Positions 57,155 through 64,000 of a DNA stretch of 64,000 nt are shown here, piece by piece. Numbering within the stretch: the stretch's first letter is position 1; every line of letters begins with the position of its first letter. The position numbers and the translations under genes were made by a program. Under the pieces are notes generated by a model that saw only the letters and a list, made by a program, of their open reading frames with translations, searched no databases and was not told the origin of the DNA. The stretch is from Paramarasmius palmivorus (lineage: Eukaryota; Basidiomycota; Agaricomycetes; Agaricales; Marasmiaceae), in contig JAYKXP010000032.1 of assembly GCA_037176845.1 (NCBI GenBank), positions 372,001 to 436,000 of the forward strand, read 5' to 3'.

Positions 57155-58244
57155 TGTTTTTCTTTACCAACCTGTACTCTTCTGAAGTTGATAAGTAACG
57201 CTATGGTTACAGCCTTAAAATCTTGCGTAGATTTGATGATTCATCATGACTGTCGGTCGACCGAATCTGTACGCTCTCAAAGATACCAGGACTCAGTTCT
57301 CCAGGGTAATTATGGCACACGGGGATACGGCAACCCTAACAGACCCTAACCCACCCGATTCTTTTCCAGTGAAAATAGACAGGCTTGGTCTGGCTTGTTC
57401 GTTCAACTTCCTCCCGGAGGAAACCTAAGTCGAGCGCCCATGTGCCTACACATGGAGACCGGGGAACCAGGGACGAGATACTTCGATTTTGGCTCACGGT
57501 GCGTAGATTGATTGAATCGCTCCATTTTCCTGGCTCATCGAATCTTCGGATGGATGGATTATAGCAGGGCCGCTGTAGGGTCGATATTCTGCATGTGCAA
57601 GCACGTCAATGCAATATATTTCTCCTTCAATTCTTTCTTGAAGCCTCGAACTTGGGCTTGCTCAGAACGACGACCAGTTCAGGAGATCGAAGAGTTACTT
57701 TGGCACTGGTATGATAGCACTGGAAGACCGTTCCCATTCCGACAATAAACATTTGTCTTGAAGCATGAAGACCCGGAACCAACTCAATATTCCGCCATAA
57801 CATGTTGGCCACGCAAGCTCCCTCGCGATCCGTTTTCTACAATAGCAATGGATTGATTCCGTGTTCGATGCCATGGTCCAATGACGAAGAAAAGACAGGG
57901 TACTGGGTGCCAGTGCCTTATTTCGATGTCTATGACTGCGACCGGTGACTACATCCGTACGAGCAGCGTTCATGTTCAAGCTTCTCGAGGGGGTCGTTTC
58001 CAAAGAGTGTGCTCGAGAGAGAACTTGTAGAGAAGGAAGAAAATGTATTGGTCTACCTTCTCCACCGCTAGTATCCCGTGCCGCTGACCTTGTTTGCTTC
58101 TGTTTCTCAGGCCTCAGGGATTGTTTGTTATCGGCGCTCGAAACAGAGTTCCGTCAATGTTTTAGGCCTTTGGCACTGTTTGCACAATACAGCAGTCTGA
58201 TGGACAACAGCTTTTCCTTCCTTCCTTCCTCACTATCATCGACC
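57155..58244. other. Spacer upstream of family X copy D
   Basis: Contains the decayed segment shared with the copy C upstream region (about 57890..58130) and the element TTTGCACAATACAG at 58179..58192, 53 bp before the ATG. No independent gene is supported. Confidence 0.5.
58179..58192 (+). promoter_or_regulatory. Family X upstream element, copy D
   Basis: TTTGCACAATACAG, same relative position as before copies B and C. Confidence 0.5.
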
Positions 58245-60582
58245 ATGCCCATCCTTGAAGAAATTCCCGAATCCTCCACTCAATGGTCAGACGCACCATC
58301 TAACATGGCCATTATCGACAGATCTTCGAACGTTAACATAGTAGGGTCGCATCTCAACAATGTTCTTGGCTCTCAGCATAATAACATCTATCATGGAAAT
58401 GTAACCGTACACCAAACAAATAGCAAGCCAGAGGAACGCGAGTTGACGATATGGGACGAGGTATGTAGGGTTTCAGTCACGGTTTCCTCTGGAAATTCAC
58501 TAAGAATGATATATTGCAGTTCACACGGGTTCGAACAGGTCAAGTCTATATCAAAAAGACTTGGTGTACTGCAGGTGTTGAACGGGATCCTGATCGCGAT
58601 CAATGGAAGAAGCGTGGACGGCGGAACATTGACGCTAAATGCACCATTAACACAGCGCGTATCGGGAATTCGAAATATCTACACATTGGATACAGCGGTG
58701 TTGACGCTTCAGAGGTTGGGCGGTTATCTTCTGGCATAGTCGGTACACAATTCAATGTTTTGTGTTCATATAGGCCTATGAGAGAGATTTTGAGCGATTT
58801 TCTCGGACAAGGTGTGTGCCCTTTGCCATTGCCAACGGGCCGACGAGGCTTACAGTTGTGTACTAGACATGCCAACAGTGTTCAGTTGTTTGGCTATACC
58901 AGTCGAGTTGGCATACCAGCTCTTATATTCTATGATGGTAAAGGATACTTGGTTGAACGGCTGCAGTTACTGAGTTCGTCATCTAGAGCTTATACCCCTG
59001 TCTTTTGTATGGGAGAAAATTGGACTCTCATCGCCCATGTTCATCTATGTCAGCTACCTCGTACGTTTTGTCATACGATATCATCTTTCAATAATACCCA
59101 TCAACATCTCATAGGCGCGACAAATATCGGATAACGGATCGGTGCGCACGTCAGATCTCTCATATCCATCCGATAAAGACAATTACAATCCTAGCGCCTT
59201 CGTGAAATGTGGATCGACCCAAGCACCGGCTGGTTACGCAAAGGGCCCTACGTCGAGAGTTCTGTCGATACGAGTTACATTACGTTTCCAACCACCTCAA
59301 CTTCAAAAGCCATTGGTAACCAACGCTCCCTCACCCTCCAGGAATACGGAAACACCGAAGTCGTGCAGAAGTACCTCTTCGAGTTTCTCTCTATAAACGA
59401 TATTTTCGGAGGACTTCGTCAGTCTAATAAACACAATTTTGAATTGGCAAATGATGAAGACACCATATCCGTCCTCTCATCTCTTCCTGGCACCATATAC
59501 AATAGAACCTCTCTGGAGCCCGTTGCTCGTTGGTCAGGATATAGAGAGAGATGTCACTATGTCCCACTTTCACAATATCCGAAAATAGCACAAGAGTCCA
59601 TGGTCATGGAGGACGGTTCAGTGCGGTGTGCCCAGAAATTGTTTGAGGAGCTTTAGTTGACTCAGAATACCTACAGGTTGACGTTTGCATTGGGAGATAT
59701 GCGAGATTTCCCAAGGCTTTGGTTACTGTATGAACTCAAACCGACAAAGGAATGGATTGACTTCGCACAGACCTGGTTATCGCTGGCACACCATATATTC
59801 CACCAGCTTGGGATTGCTCAAGGTGAGAGGGGGGATTATTGTGAGTTCGACGTTCTTCCAAGTATGGCGAGCACTGACTCGGAATAGCCATCCTTAGAGT
59901 CTTCGCGCTTGATTGTAAATGCGAACAACGTGAGCAAGGGCCTATAGACGTCCCAATCAATACAACTGTATACCTCTTCATACATCCAATTCCTCGACCT
60001 TCTGACGATGAAAGTACATGGAATGCCTGGATGAAAGGAAGAAAGTATTTCTGGTCCTTTGATCCTTTCGGGAAAGAAGAGATTTTAGATACAGAGAATG
60101 AGCAGCGGAATCTGGGACTTCCATCTTTCAAAATATCCACATACTATTTGAACCAGTCTTGGAACATCGAACACTACGACATCATCCAAGCACTCCATAC
60201 ATGGCAGGGCGTTGACCCCACGTCGACGGACCTCGCTCGTTCTGTCGATTATCCATACCAAAAACTTGGAATCATCAACCCTGACTCTGGTCGTTTTGAA
60301 GAAATCAGTGAAGGTGAGTTTCCCTTTGTCCTTGTATCATTTTGCCCAGTCTCGCAACCGATTGTCGATGAAGACCTGTCCACAACCGGTGCAACGTACT
60401 CTATCACTGAATCCTGGTCCACAGACTCGGATAATTCAATACAAGCCTCGAATATACTCCAAGACCAAGACAGTATGGATGTAGACAGACCATTGGTCCC
60501 ATCGACCTTCGAAGATCCGGATAGTATGAACGTCGATGTACAGCTCCCGGACGTGATGGAAATTGATCAATATGGCGGCTGA
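58245..60582 (+). CDS. Family X copy D (N/G-motif protein, acidic tail)
   Basis: Exon 1: MPILEEIPESSTQWSDAPSN, then SSNVNIVGSHLNNVLGSQHN, NIYHGNVTVHQ and RELTIWDE. Then: VYIKKTWCTAGVERDPDRDQ, TINTARIGNSKYLHIGYSGV, AYERDFERFSRTR, NSVQLFGYTSRVGIPALIFY, ELIPLSFVWEKIG, MWIDPSTGWLRKGPYVESSV, EYGNTEVVQKYLFEFLSIND, VLSSLPGTIYNRTSLEPVAR, MEDGSVR, LGDMRDFPRLWLLYELKPTK, TTVYLFIHPIPRPSDDESTW, RKYFWSFDPFGKEE and FEEISE, then an acidic tail with repeated DSMDVD/DSMNVD and a VMEIDQYGG end. It may be read without the last intron, as the frame stays open. It is closest to copies A and B in the middle part and to C in the tail. No signal peptide or TM segment. The function is unknown. Confidence 0.75.
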
Positions 60583-63500
60583 GTACAGGTTCGTGGCTTT
60601 CAGGTTTCGCGTCCTATCGGTTCTCTAATCTCCAATTGTCAGGGACACTACATACGGTCGCCAGTCAGGGATCTAGGAGGTCGGAATGCGCTTTCATATC
60701 TTTCAAGATTCATCACACTTTGATATGTACTACTCCAACGTTTTACGAGGCAGAATTCAATATCAACTTGAATAACGCTATGCTAATCTAGAACGATAAC
60801 AAAAGCGAGCGAGATGTGGTAACAGATTAAGAGTGCACCAAGAACACGTGATTTGTCGATGAAAGGATTGAACGAACCTATGTATAGGAGAAGTCTATTG
60901 CTCGCTCTTTAATCAACCCAGGTTCGCCCATCACTGAAATCTGAAACCTAGAAAGAACTTGTAGTCCTCACTCGCCAGAAAGTGACGAACTTGGATTGCC
61001 ATTACTAGATCCTTGATACAATGTTACAACCCACACGCCATATTCCAACTGGTCCAACGTATATACCTCCACATATAGAGGCTATATAGACCAGAATGTT
61101 AATCATGCGCCAGTTCTCAAGCTCGCGTCTGGGTGATACACCGGTAGCGAATGATTGGCGATCGACCGAAGGTTTGTTTAGGCTGTCGTTGGATTCTGGG
61201 TGCACCTGCGGGTTCACCATGTCAGAGAATGGTCTACTCGATATTGGACAATGCAAACATTACCTGGTCTCTGCAGAAAACCGTTTCTGAAAGCCGGAAT
61301 TTACTCTCGATGTTCTGTTTCTCAAAGACCGAGAATACGATCTAGTTTGAATAAAAGTAAGCCTGCGTTCGAAAGGATTGTGGCAGAGGTGGACGTACGC
61401 GGGCCAGGAGTTGGCACTTCCACTGGGTTGTGCTGTTGGAAGCTTTGACTGTCGGACGTCCACTTGAATGTCGAAGGCCAAAACCTCGTCGAGATAAATG
61501 GATTTGGCCCGGGGCGGCATCAGTGGCTGGAGTTGAGGTGACAAACGCATCGACGACATCGTACGCTCGAGTGAAAGTTGCTGCCTGGAAGCTTGAAACT
61601 TGAAGGCCGCTGATTGAGAGTACCAGCTTGGAGGATGCGAGACGGCGGTTGGTGGATGACAGAGAGCATTCCCTGTTGTTACCTCTGCCTGAGACTTAGT
61701 ATTGAAGCCAAGAGTAGGTCAAAGCCCGAACGCACCTTTACAGACTCGAACTCCGCAAAAAGGCTCGAAAACCTCAGCGTCGGGTTCCTATGTCTGAAGA
61801 TCTTGCGCGCGTACCCTCAACCTATCCATTTGCTATGACCGTCTCTCCCATGCGACGACGCCTAGGTGAACATAAACCCAAGCATTCCAGGCGTGTTCTT
61901 CTTCAATGTTCTGCAGTCGAAAATGAGGGACAGAGCATTCATATTTGGGGCGAGTTTCGGGCGAGTGATTGTTATGAACAGCAGCTGCTCGTTTTAGGAA
62001 CCTCAAAACATGTCGATTCGGAGCCTGTTCGGAGCTTGCGACCTTTTATCTACCCCCTTGCATCACCACAAATTCAAACCGACTCCAGTCCTAGCCCATC
62101 CTTCCAAATAACAGATACCCGTGAAAACCAACGCTAGATGATCCTGCGAAGTTGATCCTGCCTCGGTCGTGTATGGCAAAGAATGTCAAGTATTTGATTG
62201 ACAGAGTCAGCTCATGTGGAAGAGCTGAACGAGGGCCTGAGTTTATCGTGTCCTTCAACACCTCTCGAGCTAAAGGATAGCGCGCAGGAGGGCGATGTGG
62301 AATGCCCAGAGATTCCAAAAGGTGGGATCTGGGGTATGTGGACGTGGGTGCGGTTGCAGGGAGTTTGGGGAGTGCGTTACTGCAGAGCGCTGGTTCTGGA
62401 TATCTTCCGGGTGAACGTCAATATGGGGAATGCTTGAGAAAAAAGCTGGCGGAGGATGCTTTGAGGGCGGCTTGTCATTGCGATGGAATGGTTTCTCGCG
62501 TCAAAAAGTCAGTTTCGAGGGCCTGGATTGAAGTGCCGTTTACAGCGCTGGTATAAAATTCGGCTGGAAACTGAGCGCGGTTGACGCCTTGGCAAGAGTG
62601 TCGTGTGTCGTCGCAGTGTGTCGCTGTATGTTGAAGAGATGTGGACCCGTTCTGTGATCATGGATTCGGTCGACTTCTGCCGTAACAAATCCAGGATTCT
62701 ACCTTGTTTCCTAGCTCTTTTACTGAATCTGCTTACATGTTACTCAACCCACCTAGGCAAAGAAAAGACGACAGCTTGACCTCCCGCTCCAGTGTGGATC
62801 CCCATCTCAAAAGGCCTCAAATTCAAACGCACACTGACGCGATGTTTTCATGCCACCACCACCACGACCTTCATTGGCACTGGATCTCGAAAATGCAACG
62901 ACTGGACGAGTAGTTGCGAGGCGTCCTATGCGGCTGTTCAATCTTGTGGTATCCCTAATCCTGGTGAGTATGAATTCTATTTCAACTGTACAAGTTCGGC
63001 TCACAGCGGACTAGGGCTCGCATACGCAGACGTCTATTTGACTTGACTGCCCCACACCGAAACAACCCAATCCTCAGGCCTCAGGCTTCATGTTCCGTCT
63101 CTTGCTTCAACTCGAAGACCAAAACATTACCCCCGCGGCTCAAGTAGACCAATCTGGTCACGTCCAGACGATAGACCATGTCCCACTGATAATTTTGCGG
63201 TTCTTGTTGTGGGCCATCTGGGCGGGAAGGTGTGGCATCCTGTTTTGAGCAACGGTCAGTCCCTATCTCATTCGGCGTTCTTTCATGCTCACTCATTATC
63301 GATCCAGGTCTTCATGCTTAGAAACGCTTACCTTTCTTCATCAACCACCGGCGCTGAGAACAAAGACGAAGCACTCGGATACCTCAAGCTAACAAATCTC
63401 AAGACTCCGTTCTAATGCTGTGTGCCTATCTGCTGAATACAACCCGTTCTCTATGGAAGGAAGGTAAACACTTGTTGCCCCCAAACCATTCTGCTCCGTG

Positions 63501-64000
63501 ATCACTGACATGATGACAGGTACCAAACGAAGCCGACTAGGAAACACTCCCTTCCGTCTCTTGTCCAATTGTGCTACTGCGGGTTCCTGGTCTGGATGGG
63601 TCATGAAAGGGTTCTGAGACACCATCTCGAGCTCAACTCAACTGGTAGAGGATTACGCGCTTCGCCTCTTGAACGGTGTTCTTGTGCCTATCATCCACGT
63701 ATATTCAACCTTAGGTAGAGCGAGATTTACAATATCAAAGTTCCATTTATGTACCCTCGTGAAAGAATACACGTCTGCTCACTTTCCCTTTCTTGTCCTC
63801 CAACTGTTTTGAGAAAACCTAGTGAACCTCATCGCGCTCCACCGAATACCAGATGAACGAGCGATTCAGGAGCAGTTAGGCTGCAACGTAAGGAGCTGTA
63901 GTACAGGATCAAATGATGTAGAATCCTGCTCGCGTTCTGCCAGGATGACGGTGAAATGTTGAGCAGTTTTACTTGTGGGCGAAAATGCGGCCTGCAGAGT
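60583..64000. other. Right edge without supported genes
   Basis: Besides the copy D 3' flank (60640..60695) I find no gene. A plus-strand frame ending at 63046 contains a Cys-rich stretch (KCNDWTSSCEASYAAVQSC) that could be an exon of a small secreted protein, but I see no signal peptide or supporting splice. Frames at 61096..61290, 62198..62556 and 63389..63625 (minus) are unrecognised. Confidence 0.4.

Noticed and set aside
63630..63700. tRNA-like string CTCAACTGGTAGAG
   Set aside because: No T-loop GGTTCGA-type segment or foldable acceptor arm nearby; a chance B-arm resemblance.
1..64000. CRISPR arrays, phage or prokaryotic operons
   Set aside because: No regularly spaced repeats and no ribosome-binding-site operons; spliceosomal introns throughout show a eukaryotic nuclear genome.

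Overview
This is nuclear DNA of a filamentous basidiomycete, almost certainly an Agaricomycete (mushroom-type fungus). The evidence is gene density, many phase-conserved GT-AG introns of about 45-60 bp, two lipopeptide mating-pheromone precursors of the basidiomycete type (MDxF...YCVVA-stop), a long single-exon F-box protein and a multi-TM protein family typical of this group. There is no sign of prokaryotic or viral sequence. Exon joins marked as frame-checked were verified by summing exon lengths to a multiple of three and reading through the junctions.

Layout. (1) 2.0-12.0 kb: a head-to-tail array of six minus-strand paralogues. Each encodes a small type I membrane protein with signal peptide, very short ectodomain, one TM helix and a proline-rich cytosolic tail, usually ending in a PPxY motif. 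A MITE-like element (10.7-11.2 kb) lies inside the array. (2) 13.4-19.6 kb: pheromone precursor 1, then conserved single genes: a ubiquitin C-terminal hydrolase and an ArfGAP that share an 84-bp divergent promoter, a leukotriene-A4-hydrolase-type M1 peptidase and a small membrane protein. (3) 20.0-21.3 kb: a second, unrelated-looking tandem pair of small membrane proteins with PPQY tails. (4) 22.2-25.1 kb: a tandem pair of short-chain dehydrogenases. (5) 26.4-36.0 kb: cytochrome c, the meiotic MutS homologue MSH4, pheromone precursor 2, and the retromer subunit VPS35. (6) 37.6-60.6 kb: a plus-strand expansion of five paralogues (called family X here) with a recurrent N-terminal N/G-rich motif and an otherwise unrecognised body. 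It is interrupted by a small nuclear-type protein, an F-box protein and an orphan multi-TM protein. (7) 60.6-64 kb: no gene I can support.

How it fits together. The housekeeping genes (UCH, ArfGAP, M1 peptidase, cytochrome c, MSH4, VPS35) form an ordinary conserved core. Between and around them sit three locally duplicating lineage-specific families and two pheromone genes that have no pheromone receptor in the window. The most novel material is the six-gene PPxY receptor-like array, the five-gene family X, and the two unlinked-to-receptor pheromone precursors.
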